DNA of 64,000 nucleotides from Grimontia marina (lineage in GTDB: Bacteria > Pseudomonadota > Gammaproteobacteria > Enterobacterales > Vibrionaceae). Each line of letters opens with the position of its first letter. The first letter of the stretch is position 1. Both the position numbers and the translations under genes were made by a program. The notes under the pieces were generated by a model. That model was not told the DNA's origin. It did no database searches and saw only the letters and a list, made by a program, of their open reading frames with translations. The stretch is taken from NCBI RefSeq assembly GCF_900060185.1, contig NZ_FIZY01000004.1, positions 1-64,000 of the forward strand, in the 5' to 3' direction. Positions 8,278 through 16,650 of the stretch are shown piece after piece.

Positions 8278-9405
8278 TTAACCGCGGTGCGTGGTGTCAT
8301 TCGCCTGACGAAGCAGGTTCTGACTTTCTTTCATAAAGCGCGGAGCAAAGTCGCCGAACCAGTTTTCCACCTGGCTGAACGCCTGAACAAAGCCTACTTT
8401 GTCTTGCTTATCGAGCAGGTTAATCGCCTCGCCAAAACGCGCATGGAAACGCTTAATCATGTCGATGTTTTGCGTCGAGGACATAATGATATCCCCGTAA
8501 AGCTGGGCGTCCTGAGCAAACAATCGGCCCACCATCGCCAGTTCAAGGCGGTATATTGGCGAGCTAAGCGCTGTAAGCTGCTCCAGATTCGGATTCTCTT
8601 CTGCCAGATGCAGACCATACACGAAAGAAGTGAAGTGGCGTAGCGCCTGGATCAGCGTCATCCCCTGATCATGCTCAATCGCGCTGATACGGTGCAAACT
8701 CGCACCCCAGATGCGGAATTGCTCAAGCAGCCATTGGTACGCTTCCGGATTTCGCCCGTCGCAGTACACAATCACCTGTTTAGCCAGACTCGAAATATCC
8801 GGACCAAACATAGGGTGCAGACCCACCACAGGGCCTTTGTGTGATTCCAACATGGCCTGCAGAGGTTCACTCTTAATGGAAGTCAGATCCACCAAGAGGC
8901 AATCATCGGGCAACGTGCCTAATGAACGAATAACACTGTCAGTTTTATTGATAGGCACGGTGACAACCACCATGCCTGCATCAGAGAGTATTTCTTCAGC
9001 CTTGTCCCAATCTTTCGAGCCCAATACCTTAACGTCATAGCCAGACAGTCGGAAAAGCTTGCAGAACACTTTACCTAACTGGCCATGACCACCCACCACC
9101 ACGATAGAACGCAGATCTGGGTTCAGGCATTTAAATCCAGAATCGTTTTCACTGGCGTAAGATTCGCGCATGGTGCGACGAAGAATATCTTCAATCAGAT
9201 CCGGCGGAATCCCGCGAGAAGCCGCTTCTTCACGACGTGATGCCAACATAGCAGCTTCACGATCCGGCGCATAAATCGGCAAACCGTGTTTGCTCTTCAC
9301 CTCGCCAACTTCCGCGACCAATTCCAGTCGGCGTGCCAGCAACTCGACCATTTGTTTGTCGACTTCGTCAATTTGATCCCGAAGTTGGGTCAACTCTGCA
9401 ACCAT
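8278..9405 (-). CDS. tyrA: bifunctional chorismate mutase / prephenate dehydrogenase (T-protein)
   Basis: Makes prephenate from chorismate and oxidises it with NAD to 4-hydroxyphenylpyruvate, the tyrosine branch. The 375 residues (373 in E. coli) start with the mutase domain ([19 protein letters not shown]). The dehydrogenase domain follows, with the Rossmann motif [13 protein letters not shown] near 102, GLHPMFGPD near 196 and an ending RQAND close to E. coli. The start is 5 bases after the aroF stop, so aroF-tyrA form one operon, presumably TyrR-repressed. Its TAA stop codon coincides with the flank of a palindromic repeat. Confidence 0.98.
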   Translation of the reverse strand: MVAELTQLRDQIDEVDKQMVELLARRLELVAEVGEVKSKHGLPIYAPDREAAMLASRREEAASRGIPPDLIEDILRRTMRESYASENDSGFKCLNPDLRSIVVVGGHGQLGKVFCKLFRLSGYDVKVLGSKDWDKAEEILSDAGMVVVTVPINKTDSVIRSLGTLPDDCLLVDLTSIKSEPLQAMLESHKGPVVGLHPMFGPDISSLAKQVIVYCDGRNPEAYQWLLEQFRIWGASLHRISAIEHDQGMTLIQALRHFTSFVYGLHLAEENPNLEQLTALSSPIYRLELAMVGRLFAQDAQLYGDIIMSSTQNIDMIKRFHARFGEAINLLDKQDKVGFVQAFSQVENWFGDFAPRFMKESQNLLRQANDTTHRG

Positions 9406-9410
9406 GTGGC

Positions 9411-10487
9411 TTAATGTCCTTGTAAACGCTGTTCCAGGAAAGGTGTCAGTTCATCATGGGCACGGCGCAGCAGGTTTTCAGTATCCTGCCAGTTGATGCA
9501 TGCGTCGGTAATAGACACCCCGTAAGCCATCTCTTCACGCGGCAAGTCCGCAGACTGATTGCCTTCGTTGATGTTGCTCTCAATCATCAAACCAATGATG
9601 GATTGGTTTCCTTCACGGATTTGGTGGAACACATCTTCAGCAACAAGTGGCTGACGACGGAAATCTTTTCGTGAGTTGGCGTGGCTGCAGTCTACCATCA
9701 GTGAAGGCTCAAGCCCTGCCCCTTTCATCTCATTTTCGCATTCTGTCACCGAAACTGAGTCATAATTGGTCTGCTTGCCACCACGCAGAATCACATGACC
9801 ATCCGGGTTGCCCTGAGTTGTCAGCAGCGCAACCTGACCTTCTTTGTTAATTCCCATGAAACGGTGACCAGATGCAGCCGCCTTCATTGCATTAATGGCC
9901 GTTGCCAAGCTGCCATCAGTACCGTTTTTGAAGCCAATTGGCATGGAAAGGCCACTCGCCATTTCGCGGTGAGTTTGAGACTCAGTCGTACGCGCGCCAA
10001 TCGCCGCCCAACTGAACAGATCGCCAATGTATTGCGGGCTGATTGGGTCCAAGGCTTCTGTTGCCAGTGGCAGACCCATGTCAGCCAGTGTGATAAGCAG
10101 TTCACGGGCTTTGTGAAGACCTGCCTCTACATCGAAAGAGCCATCCAAATTTGGATCGTTGATGAGTCCCTTCCAGCCAACCGTGGTGCGTGGTTTTTCA
10201 AAGTAAACTCGCATCACGATGTAAATCTGATCGTTCAGGGTTTCTGAAAGCGCCTTGAGGTTTCTCGCGTATTCAATCGCCGCATCAGTATCGTGAATCG
10301 AGCAAGGACCACACACTACCAAAAGGCGGTGATCTTTCTTATGGATGATATCTGCAATTTCCTGACGCGCTTTTGAAATAAAGGCCAGCGTCTCTTCCTT
10401 TACAGGTAGCTTGCTGCGCAGTTGGTCAGGGGTAATCAGAACCGTTTCGTCCTGAATGTGTACGTTAGTGAGCAGATCTCTTTCCAT
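9411..10487 (-). CDS. aroF: 3-deoxy-7-phosphoheptulonate (DAHP) synthase, tyrosine-sensitive type
   Basis: First step of the shikimate pathway: condenses phosphoenolpyruvate with erythrose 4-phosphate. The 358-residue class I enzyme carries [10 protein letters not shown] (metal-binding Cys) near 61, the [14 protein letters not shown] substrate loop near 97, and [20 protein letters not shown]. Linkage to tyrA and a TyrR box upstream point to the AroF isozyme rather than AroG or AroH. I chose the ATG at 10487 because AGGAAA precedes it and the N-terminus ([11 protein letters not shown]) aligns with AroF. An in-frame upstream extension lacks family similarity. Confidence 0.95.
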   Translation of the reverse strand: MERDLLTNVHIQDETVLITPDQLRSKLPVKEETLAFISKARQEIADIIHKKDHRLLVVCGPCSIHDTDAAIEYARNLKALSETLNDQIYIVMRVYFEKPRTTVGWKGLINDPNLDGSFDVEAGLHKARELLITLADMGLPLATEALDPISPQYIGDLFSWAAIGARTTESQTHREMASGLSMPIGFKNGTDGSLATAINAMKAAASGHRFMGINKEGQVALLTTQGNPDGHVILRGGKQTNYDSVSVTECENEMKGAGLEPSLMVDCSHANSRKDFRRQPLVAEDVFHQIREGNQSIIGLMIESNINEGNQSADLPREEMAYGVSITDACINWQDTENLLRRAHDELTPFLEQRLQGH

Positions 10488-10550
10488 GACATTTTTCCTT
10501 TCTGAATCTATTTTGCGCATTGAATGGGTATTTATCACGCAACTGCCCAT

Positions 10551-10578
10551 ACAATAACAATCTGAGAGATGAATGCAA
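10551..10578 (-). promoter_or_regulatory. candidate aroF-tyrA promoter
   Basis: Minus-strand -35 TTGCAT (10573-10578), a 16-base spacer and -10 TATTGT (10551-10556), about 65 bases before the aroF start. A TyrR box lies 25 bases upstream. Confidence 0.55.
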
Positions 10579-10602
10579 TAGATCGTAAAGATAAAATAAC
10601 AT

Positions 10603-10620
10603 CGTAAATTTATATTTACA
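10603..10620 (-). promoter_or_regulatory. TyrR box upstream of aroF-tyrA
   Basis: Minus-strand TGTAAATATAAATTTACG fits the TyrR consensus TGTAAA-N6-TTTACA with one mismatch. Weaker half-matches flank it at about 10584-10601 and 10627-10644, suggesting a strong box with cooperatively bound weak boxes, as at E. coli aroF-tyrA. Confidence 0.8.
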
Positions 10621-10712
10621 TAGCGGTGTAAAGGTCAACTTAAAGGCTATATCACTGACTTCACCAATCAGCATATTGGAAATGCTTTTGTAAACCATAA
10701 CGTACAAAACAG

Positions 10713-10739
10713 AAAAAGGCCTTTCGAAAAGGCCTTTTT
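10713..10739 (-). terminator. bidirectional terminator hairpin
   Basis: AAAAAGGCCTTT-CG-AAAAGGCCTTTTT, T-rich on both strands. It probably ended the transcript of the lipoprotein gene at 11017, from which it is now separated by a 249-bp repeat, and it insulates the aroF promoter region. Confidence 0.75.
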
Positions 10740-10760
10740 GCTTGGAGTTGCTATTTTGAT

Positions 10761-11009
10761 AGGGGCTGTTGACCTTTGGTGATGATTTTTGCAGCAGTTT
10801 GTGGGAGTTTTATGCAAGGCAGAGGCTTCGATGTGTAGCTAGCCTACACGAGAAGCCGATAACGCAGCAGAAATTCCCCACAAACGCTGCCCGAAGGGTT
10901 CGACTGCGCATCCCGTACTTTGCTTAGAATGACTAGACGGCACACACCTCGCCGCGCATAAACGCTTAGAACTAGAACAAAATTCAACCGCCAAAGGTCA
11001 ACAGCCCCT
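10761..11009. repeat. 249-bp palindromic miniature element
   Basis: Perfect 19-base terminal inverted repeats AGGGGCTGTTGACCTTTGG (10761-10779) and its complement (10991-11009). An internal hairpin of about 100 bases pairs GCAGCAGTTTGTGGG (10791) with CCCCACAAACGCTGC (10876-10890); GGCTTC/GAAGCC and GTGTAG/CTACAC stems lie inside it. No ORF. It resembles, from memory, a dispersed repeat found in many Vibrio genomes. It lies 7 bases from the stop of the next gene. Confidence 0.8.
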
Positions 11010-11016
11010 GGGTCAA

Positions 11017-11400
11017 TCAGAAAGTCTGGTCAGCTGATTGGAAGTCCTCAAAACCTCTCTGCCATTGCATCTGAAAGCGAAGACCATCAGGTCTGTTGGC
11101 ACACACACCCAAATACTGCATGCCCGACAAACCAATGTCATAGGCATTGTCTAGGCTGCAATAGCGATCAACACCTTCCGCATAGCCAGACTCGTAATCG
11201 CTCACATCGACATTCTGTCCACCGGCACGCTGTGCCAGTTCATTCAGATCAGACATTGAACGGGAAGGGATACCTCTAAGACCGTCCTGCTCACCGACTG
11301 CCTGCCAATCGCCTTTCTTTACCAAAGACTCTGCATCTCCAACGGATGCGCAGCCAACGATCATCAACGCAACCAGTGACACCAAGGATTTTTTAAACAT
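11017..11400 (-). CDS. DUF2799-type lipoprotein of unknown function
   Basis: Short outer-envelope lipoprotein of 127 residues. The signal peptide ends at lipobox LMIVGC (Cys17). The mature part has spaced Gly/Tyr/Cys motifs typical of DUF2799: W..VGEQDGLRG (about 35-45), YESGYAEGVDRYCS (about 71-84), and YDIGLSGMQYLGVC (about 89-102). The conserved cysteines could form a disulphide. Function is unknown. I use the ATG at 11400, which gives a clean signal peptide; the frame is open further upstream without a good start. It follows the HdeD-like gene on the same strand. Confidence 0.75.
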   Translation of the reverse strand: MFKKSLVSLVALMIVGCASVGDAESLVKKGDWQAVGEQDGLRGIPSRSMSDLNELAQRAGGQNVDVSDYESGYAEGVDRYCSLDNAYDIGLSGMQYLGVCANRPDGLRFQMQWQRGFEDFQSADQTF

Positions 11401-11471
11401 CCTGTGTTCCTTAAGATTGATTTGGAAAGTGTCACTATATACCGATTCAGTGGAAAGGTGCAGAATTGGCG

Positions 11472-12047
11472 TCATGCATTTTCTTTTAATCCCTTGAGCT
11501 TAAAGGAAAGTGCCACAAACAAGACACCAAAAATAAACGCGTACATCGCAATCACCCAAATGAGTGCCATCGCACCCGCAGCGGGATTAGACATCAAAAA
11601 GCCACCGAACAGAATGGAAATAATACCTCCGAGAATGAGTAGCCATTCACCAGTGATTTCTTTCCTAAGCCTGATCGCGGCGATGATCTCCAGAACGCCT
11701 TTCGCTATCGCCCAAATGGCGATGTAGAAAAGCAAGGCAACCGCAGTGAGTCCCGGCACAGTAAACGTCATAATCCCGGCCGCGATCCCGACAACACCCC
11801 AGAGCATTAGTACCACCCAGTTATCCCTTTCTTTGCGCTCCATAATGGCTGTCCACACCTGAAGTGCACCGTCCACAAACGCAAAAATACCGAATACCAG
11901 AATAAGCGTTTCAACCGACTCTTCCGTCGGCAAGGTCCAGAGCATGAAGCCGAAAATGATGGACGCAATACCACGCAATAACAACACCCACCAATTTCTC
12001 GATAGCGCTCCAACCAACTGTTTTTGTAGCGTGTCTGTTGGTTCCAT
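11472..12047 (-). CDS. HdeD-family (DUF308) inner membrane protein
   Basis: 191-residue integral membrane protein with about six hydrophobic helices in three pairs. Each pair begins with a similar NWW/RGI-ASIIFG..L or GEWLLILGGIISILFG motif, the internal-repeat pattern of the HdeD/DUF308 family. E. coli HdeD contributes to acid resistance at high cell density, but homologues occur widely and the role here is not shown by context. The start ATG at 12047 has GAGAGGAAAAAAC upstream. The DUF2799 lipoprotein gene begins 72 bases downstream on the same strand, so the two may be cotranscribed. Confidence 0.8.
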   Translation of the reverse strand: MEPTDTLQKQLVGALSRNWWVLLLRGIASIIFGFMLWTLPTEESVETLILVFGIFAFVDGALQVWTAIMERKERDNWVVLMLWGVVGIAAGIMTFTVPGLTAVALLFYIAIWAIAKGVLEIIAAIRLRKEITGEWLLILGGIISILFGGFLMSNPAAGAMALIWVIAMYAFIFGVLFVALSFKLKGLKENA

Positions 12048-12266
12048 TGTTTTTTCCTCTCATTATTATTTTGGCGAGACGCCGCCGAACACCAGCGTTC
12101 AGCATGTTGAGAGTGAAGCGCGATTTGGTTGACTGTGATGTGCTAAGTTTGCAACCCAGTATGAAATGGTTAGCTTATGGAACGCAGCGCAAATTTCTTT
12201 TGGAGAGGAATGAAGAAGTGCAGCCCAGGACTCAAGCTGCACGGATATACCCAGACAACCAAAGGA

Positions 12267-12941
12267 TTAATCCAACAATAGAGCGCGAATATCTGCCCAA
12301 GAAGCAGCAGTAAAGGTTGGCTCAATACCTTCTGGTTTCACTTTTCCATCAACATTCAGCCAGCCAGTGTCGATACCCGCATTGATGCCACCAAGAATAT
12401 CGGAATCTGCATTATCGCCAATCATCAGCACACGCGCTTTATCAGGGTTGCCCATCTTATTGAAGGCATGATCAAAGATAGCGACATCAGGCTTAGCAAA
12501 GCCAACTTGCTCTGAAACAACCACCAAGTCGAAGAATTCCTGAAGCCCTGTTTTCTCGAGGCGGATTTGTTGAAGCTGCACAAAGCCATTAGTGATGATA
12601 CCGAGTTTGGCATGTTGCGCCAGCAAAGGCAGGGTTTCACGCACACCTTCCAAAGGTTCACAAACATCCGCCATGGCATCGAGAAAGCGACAGTTAAGCT
12701 CAGCCGGTGAGATATCCAAGCGTTCAGCCCACACAAGAAAACGGTCTTCTTGAAGCTGCTTCGCTGAGATTTCACCGTTTTGGTATTTCACCCAAAGCGG
12801 CTTGTTGACGGTCTGATACTCTGCAAAATCCTGTTCGGTAAAGTTAACGCCTAAGGTTTTGAACATCGCTTTAAGGCCCGCGAAAGCGTCGAATGAAAAA
12901 AGGGTCTCGTCAGCATCAAATAAAATCCAGTCGTATCGCAT
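12267..12941 (-). CDS. yjjG: pyrimidine 5'-nucleotidase YjjG (HAD superfamily)
   Basis: Dephosphorylates nucleoside monophosphates such as dTMP and UMP, and helps clear non-canonical pyrimidines. The 224 residues align closely with E. coli YjjG. The HAD nucleophile motif WILFDADETLF lies at about 5-15, motif II is IITNGF near 115, the Lys motif GFAKPD near 148, and motif III MIGDNADSDILGGINAG near 173. The start ATG at 12941 is preceded by TAGGAGAGTAACGC. No operon partner is evident. The 219 bases downstream to the HdeD-like gene hold nothing I can identify. Confidence 0.93.
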   Translation of the reverse strand: MRYDWILFDADETLFSFDAFAGLKAMFKTLGVNFTEQDFAEYQTVNKPLWVKYQNGEISAKQLQEDRFLVWAERLDISPAELNCRFLDAMADVCEPLEGVRETLPLLAQHAKLGIITNGFVQLQQIRLEKTGLQEFFDLVVVSEQVGFAKPDVAIFDHAFNKMGNPDKARVLMIGDNADSDILGGINAGIDTGWLNVDGKVKPEGIEPTFTAASWADIRALLLD

Positions 12942-13297
12942 GCGTTACTCTCCTAAATTAACGACTTATTTTAAAAAACAAGTGAAAATCACACAATCGA
13001 TTATGTCCAACGGTCCGAGACATTCAATAAGGTAGACAAAACGCGAAAATTATCGGCGTGAGGTTGTTTTCTATGTGGTTGAAACACTCAACAGGAAAGA
13101 TCTAAATCTCCTTGCATACAAAAAACACAGCGATATGCGTGTTTTAACAGTTGGAATACAAATCTAAGACTTATCCAATAGGACTGTGAAGGAAATACCA
13201 TAGAAAGCAGGAAGCGAAAGAAAACCCGCTCCGCTGCCAATGGAGTACAAGGGAGCAATACCTGCTAATCCATTTGTATAAGAGATAGGATGTTGTG
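12942..13297 (+). other. 356-bp A/T-rich intergenic region with a possible structured leader
   Basis: No gene supported. Just before the GH43 gene, AGCAGG (13206-13211) can pair with CCTGCT (13261-13266). Two small inner stems lie between them, including CTCC/GGAG. This could be a folded 5' leader, but it fits no riboswitch class I can name. Confidence 0.35.
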
Positions 13298-14308
13298 ATG
13301 AAAAAACATATACTCGTAGTCATGCTTATTCAATTAATTCTCACAGGGTGTTTTGCGACAACAACGGTTAAATTTGACTCCAATAGCCATAATCCCGTAA
13401 TTTCTGAGAGCAACCTAGCCGATCCACATGTCATTAAGCATAACGGCGTCTATTACATGTACCCCACCTCCAACGGTCGAGGTTCACCCGCTCGTCTATA
13501 TGTATACTCGTCAAGCGATCTACGCAATTGGACCAAGCATAACGTTGCTTTTTCCAAAGGAGTAAATGAACTCTGGGCTCCGGATGTTTTCTACCATGAA
13601 GCGACGGACACCTTTTACATGTATTACACCCAATCTAACAGCTATACAGACATCAAAATTGGCATCGCCACATCAAAAACGCCATATGGCCCTTTTGACG
13701 ACAAAGGTATTTTAACTGACGGTATCGATGCTCACATATTTCAGGATGATGACGGCCAGATCTATTTTTATTGGACTAAGGCTCCCGCAGGTTTCCTCGG
13801 ACAAGGGCCCATAGCTGTCAGAAAAATGGACCCTCTTTCTCCAACACGCTTCATAGGTGAAGAAAAGATTGTTATTAGAGCCAATCAGGGATGGGAGAAT
13901 ATTTTCACAGGATCACCTGAAGCCATGTTTAAATACATGCCGATTACCGAAGGAGCCTTCATAGTCAAACGCAATGGGACATATTACATGCTGTATTCCG
14001 GCGGCTTTTTCGCTTCAGTGAATTATTCTACGGGTTATGCGACATCTAACTCGCCCATGGGCGATTTTACCAAATCAGCGAAAAATCCTATATTGAGTGC
14101 CTTCCGCCAGCAGGGTTTATCAGGCCCAGGTCATGTTGCAGTCGTAGAAAACAATAATGGTGGACTGTCTATTATTTATCATGGGAAATCTAAAGGTGAG
14201 TATGTTGAGGGAGGCGGTGATAGGTACATCAGCGAAGATACTCTCTGGTTTGACGAAAACGGTGACATTCAAATAGGAACCAGCTTTCTTAATCCAAACC
14301 GGTTGTAA
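13298..14308 (+). CDS. glycoside hydrolase family 43 lipoprotein
   Basis: Probable five-bladed beta-propeller glycosidase anchored as a lipoprotein (lipobox LILTGC, Cys18), so it acts at the cell envelope on arabinose/xylose-type glycans. The three GH43 catalytic carboxylates are visible: Asp42 in LADPHVIK (base), an Asp in DGIDAHIFQDDDG (pKa modulator) and a Glu in PITEGAFIVKRNGTYYMLYSGG (acid). The ATG at 13298 follows AGGAT with good spacing; a GTG one codon earlier is less likely. The 336-residue length is normal. It has no sugar-utilisation neighbours and sits in an A/T-rich gap between yjjG and rplS, suggesting acquisition. The exact substrate cannot be read from sequence. Confidence 0.85.
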   Translation: MKKHILVVMLIQLILTGCFATTTVKFDSNSHNPVISESNLADPHVIKHNGVYYMYPTSNGRGSPARLYVYSSSDLRNWTKHNVAFSKGVNELWAPDVFYHEATDTFYMYYTQSNSYTDIKIGIATSKTPYGPFDDKGILTDGIDAHIFQDDDGQIYFYWTKAPAGFLGQGPIAVRKMDPLSPTRFIGEEKIVIRANQGWENIFTGSPEAMFKYMPITEGAFIVKRNGTYYMLYSGGFFASVNYSTGYATSNSPMGDFTKSAKNPILSAFRQQGLSGPGHVAVVENNNGGLSIIYHGKSKGEYVEGGGDRYISEDTLWFDENGDIQIGTSFLNPNRL

Positions 14309-14391
14309 GTATTCCACCTTCATTCATCTTGCGAGTATTCTGATAGCTATGTTTTTGCTTTTTGAAAGATGATTGAACTGTAGAAAAAGAA

Positions 14392-14417
14392 AAAGCCCGC
14401 CTAAACAGGCGGGCTTT
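14392..14417 (-). terminator. terminator of the rpsP-rimM-trmD-rplS operon
   Basis: Stem AAAGCCCGCCT / AGGCGGGCTTT followed on the minus strand by TTTCTTTTT, 32 bases past the rplS stop. It also faces the end of the GH43 gene. Confidence 0.88.
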
Positions 14418-14448
14418 CTTTCCCTTTCGGGTATAAACGCCGGAGCGA

Positions 14449-14802
14449 TTATTTCTTAGCCAGACGCTCTTTAATACGAGCTGCCTTACCAGAACGCTCA
14501 CGCAGGTAGTACAGTTTGGCACGACGTACTGCACCGCGGCGCTTAACAGTAATGCTGTCAACAACTGGTGAGTGAGTTTGGAATACACGCTCAACGCCTT
14601 CACCGCTAGAGATCTTACGAACGGTAAATGCTGAATGTAGACCACGGTTACGCTTAGCGATTACAACGCCTTCGTAAGCCTGCAGACGCTCACGCTGTCC
14701 TTCTTTAACTTTAACTTGAACGACAACAGTGTCACCTACGTTGAACGCAGGAACGTCTTGTTTAAGTTGCTCATCTTCGAGCGCTTTGATGATGTTACTC
14801 AT
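14449..14802 (-). CDS. rplS: 50S ribosomal protein L19
   Basis: Structural protein of the large subunit at the interface with the 30S subunit. 117 residues (E. coli 115), starting [20 protein letters not shown], with the conserved [17 protein letters not shown] block at about 36-52. Last gene of the rpsP operon, ending in a strong terminator. Very strong match. Confidence 0.98.
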   Translation of the reverse strand: MSNIIKALEDEQLKQDVPAFNVGDTVVVQVKVKEGQRERLQAYEGVVIAKRNRGLHSAFTVRKISSGEGVERVFQTHSPVVDSITVKRRGAVRRAKLYYLRERSGKAARIKERLAKK

Positions 14803-14828
14803 TTTCTATACCCTAGAATAAACTGATA

Positions 14829-15584
14829 CTAAATATCTTTAGGTACTTGTCTGTGTTCGTTAATGAACTCAGCAAGCAGTGATTCCTGTTCGTCAGTCAG
14901 AGCTAGGTTTTCCAGGAGCTCTGGTCTTCTGAGCCAGGTACGGCCCAGCGATTCTTTCAATCGCCAGCGGCGAATATCCTTATGATTTCCGGATTTCAGT
15001 ACCAAAGGTACTTCCAATCCGTCCAACACTTCAGGACGTGTGTAGTGAGGGCAATCCAGCAAACCATTTGCAAAAGAATCTTCTTCCGCTGACGCAAAGT
15101 CTCCGAGGACACCCGGTACAAACCGGGCAACCGCATCAACCAACGTCATGGCTGGCAACTCACCGCCACTGAGCACAAAATCCCCGATAGACCATTCTTC
15201 ATCGACTTCGGTTTGTATAATGCGCTCATCTACCCCTTCGTAGCGTCCACAGATAAGAATCAACTTCTCGTTCTGCGCCAGCTCCTCAACACCTGCTTGG
15301 TCAAGCTTTCGGCCTTGAGGTGAAAGGTAAATCACTTTCGCCTTGCCATCAGCGGCTTTCTTGGCAGTGTGAATGGCATCGCGCAAAGGCTGAACCATCA
15401 TCAACATGCCTGGGCCTCCACCATATGGGCGGTCATCAACCGTCCGGTGTTTGTCGTGGGTAAAATCGCGGGGATTCCACGTTTCTACCTCGAGCAGGCC
15501 TTTTTTAACCGCCTGGCCAGTTACCCCAAATTCAGTAACAGCACGGAACATTTCTGGAAAAAGGCTGATTATACCAACCCACAT
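14829..15584 (-). CDS. trmD: tRNA (guanine37-N1)-methyltransferase TrmD
   Basis: Adds the m1G37 methyl group next to the anticodon of Leu, Pro and Arg tRNAs, preventing +1 frameshifting. The 251-residue SPOUT-class enzyme starts [20 protein letters not shown]. It has [13 protein letters not shown] near 50, [10 protein letters not shown] near 112, and the trefoil-knot cofactor loop [16 protein letters not shown] near 130. It lies between rimM (37 bases upstream) and rplS (26 bases downstream) in the conserved operon. Confidence 0.98.
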   Translation of the reverse strand: MWVGIISLFPEMFRAVTEFGVTGQAVKKGLLEVETWNPRDFTHDKHRTVDDRPYGGGPGMLMMVQPLRDAIHTAKKAADGKAKVIYLSPQGRKLDQAGVEELAQNEKLILICGRYEGVDERIIQTEVDEEWSIGDFVLSGGELPAMTLVDAVARFVPGVLGDFASAEEDSFANGLLDCPHYTRPEVLDGLEVPLVLKSGNHKDIRRWRLKESLGRTWLRRPELLENLALTDEQESLLAEFINEHRQVPKDI

Positions 15585-15621
15585 TTTTCCACTCCCATTG
15601 CTTTAAATGTTACTGGGGGAA

Positions 15622-16149
15622 TTAAAATCCAGGATCCCAGTCAACTTCGATCCGTTGAGCAGAGCGATCAATCAACTTGATGACTTGCTCATCGAGGAAC
15701 GGTATTAAACGTTCCTTCTGGCCAAAAGCATCTTTCGGGTTCGCTTGAATGACCAATACATCGTTAGAGCCAGTTTCCAGAATATCCGTGACTTTACCCA
15801 GGTTGTACCCTTTGGTTGTCACCACTTCCATTCCGTACAGTTCGCGCCAGTAGAATTCTTCATCTGACAGCGAAGGCAATACTTCTGCATTGATAGCGAT
15901 TTCAGCATTTGTCAGTGCCTGAGCGTCTTCACGCTGATCCAGACCTTTCAACTTGCCTACATAACCCTGACCATGGCGTTTCCAGTCTTCAAGACTGAAT
16001 TCCTGCCATTCGCCACGCACTTTGATAAACCAAGGTGTGTAGCTAAAGATGTTTTCAGCGTTTTCAGTGTAAGAAAAAACTTTGAGCCAGCCACGGATGC
16101 CATAAGAAGCACCTAGCTTGCCTACTACAACCTTTTCTTGCTCACTCAT
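15622..16149 (-). CDS. rimM: ribosome maturation factor RimM
   Basis: Assists maturation of the 30S head domain by binding S19. The N-terminal RimM beta-barrel ([20 protein letters not shown]) is followed by a PRC-barrel domain with [11 protein letters not shown] near 92 and a C-terminal IPFLDEQVI block. I prefer the ATG at 16149 ([10 protein letters not shown], 175 residues), preceded by a purine-rich GAAAGAAAAAGAA. An in-frame GTG at 16173 would add eight residues, and some Vibrio annotations use the longer form. It lies between rpsP and trmD in one operon. Confidence 0.95.
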   Translation of the reverse strand: MSEQEKVVVGKLGASYGIRGWLKVFSYTENAENIFSYTPWFIKVRGEWQEFSLEDWKRHGQGYVGKLKGLDQREDAQALTNAEIAINAEVLPSLSDEEFYWRELYGMEVVTTKGYNLGKVTDILETGSNDVLVIQANPKDAFGQKERLIPFLDEQVIKLIDRSAQRIEVDWDPGF

Positions 16150-16180
16150 TTCTTTTTCTTTCAACCCTGACACTAATCAA

Positions 16181-16429
16181 TTACGCAGCTTTAGCAGCGT
16201 CTTTGATCAGCTTAGCTACGCGGTCAGAAACAGCTGCACCTTCGCCAACCCAGTGGTTAACGCGGTCCAGGTCCAGACGCAGCTTCTCTTCTTGACCCTG
16301 TGCAACTGGGTTGAAGAAACCTACTTTCTCGATGAAGCGACCGTCGCGAGCTTGGCGGCTGTCTGCAACAACGATTTGATAGAATGGACGCTTTTTAGCG
16401 CCGTGACGTGCCAAACGAATGGTTACCAT
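16181..16429 (-). CDS. rpsP: 30S ribosomal protein S16
   Basis: Small-subunit assembly protein, 82 residues as in E. coli, starting [21 protein letters not shown]. First gene of the rpsP-rimM-trmD-rplS operon. The ATG is preceded by AGAGGACGAT. Confidence 0.98.
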   Translation of the reverse strand: MVTIRLARHGAKKRPFYQIVVADSRQARDGRFIEKVGFFNPVAQGQEEKLRLDLDRVNHWVGEGAAVSDRVAKLIKDAAKAA

Positions 16430-16459
16430 ATCGTCCTCTTTGCATTACTAAATTAAATT

Positions 16460-16481
16460 GGCCCCGTGCTAATACGGGGCC
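16460..16481 (-). other. GC-rich hairpin in the rpsP operon leader
   Basis: Perfect stem GGCCCCGT / ACGGGGCC with a 6-base loop, 31 bases upstream of rpsP and downstream of its likely promoter. On the minus strand it is followed by AATTTAATTT. It could be an attenuator or regulatory hairpin of the ribosomal protein operon, or the ffh terminator. Confidence 0.6.
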
Positions 16482-16504
16482 TCGTGCCAAAATAAAGCTC
16501 CGGA

Positions 16505-16532
16505 ATTTTACGCTTTCTGTGATCGAATGCAA
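16505..16532 (-). promoter_or_regulatory. rpsP operon promoter
   Basis: Minus-strand -35 TTGCAT (16527-16532), a 16-base spacer and -10 TAAAAT (16505-16510), about 75 bases upstream of rpsP. Confidence 0.65.
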
Positions 16533-16650
16533 CTGCTTTAGCTAAAAAAGCATCAACAGTAACTGGACTTCAATCACTTAGCGATTCCGTCGCTCTATCG
16601 AATCCCAGCCAGCGTCTTTCATCTGACCGGAGAATAGGTTTTATAGCGGT

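Noticed and set aside
12240-12262. Half-copy of the 28694-28959 element's end (ATATACCCAGACAACC)
   Set aside because: Only a loose single-ended match with no partner arm nearby.
13190-13297. Possible c-di-GMP or other riboswitch upstream of the GH43 gene
   Set aside because: Stems are possible, but the conserved nucleotides of known classes that I could check are absent; kept only as an unnamed structured leader.
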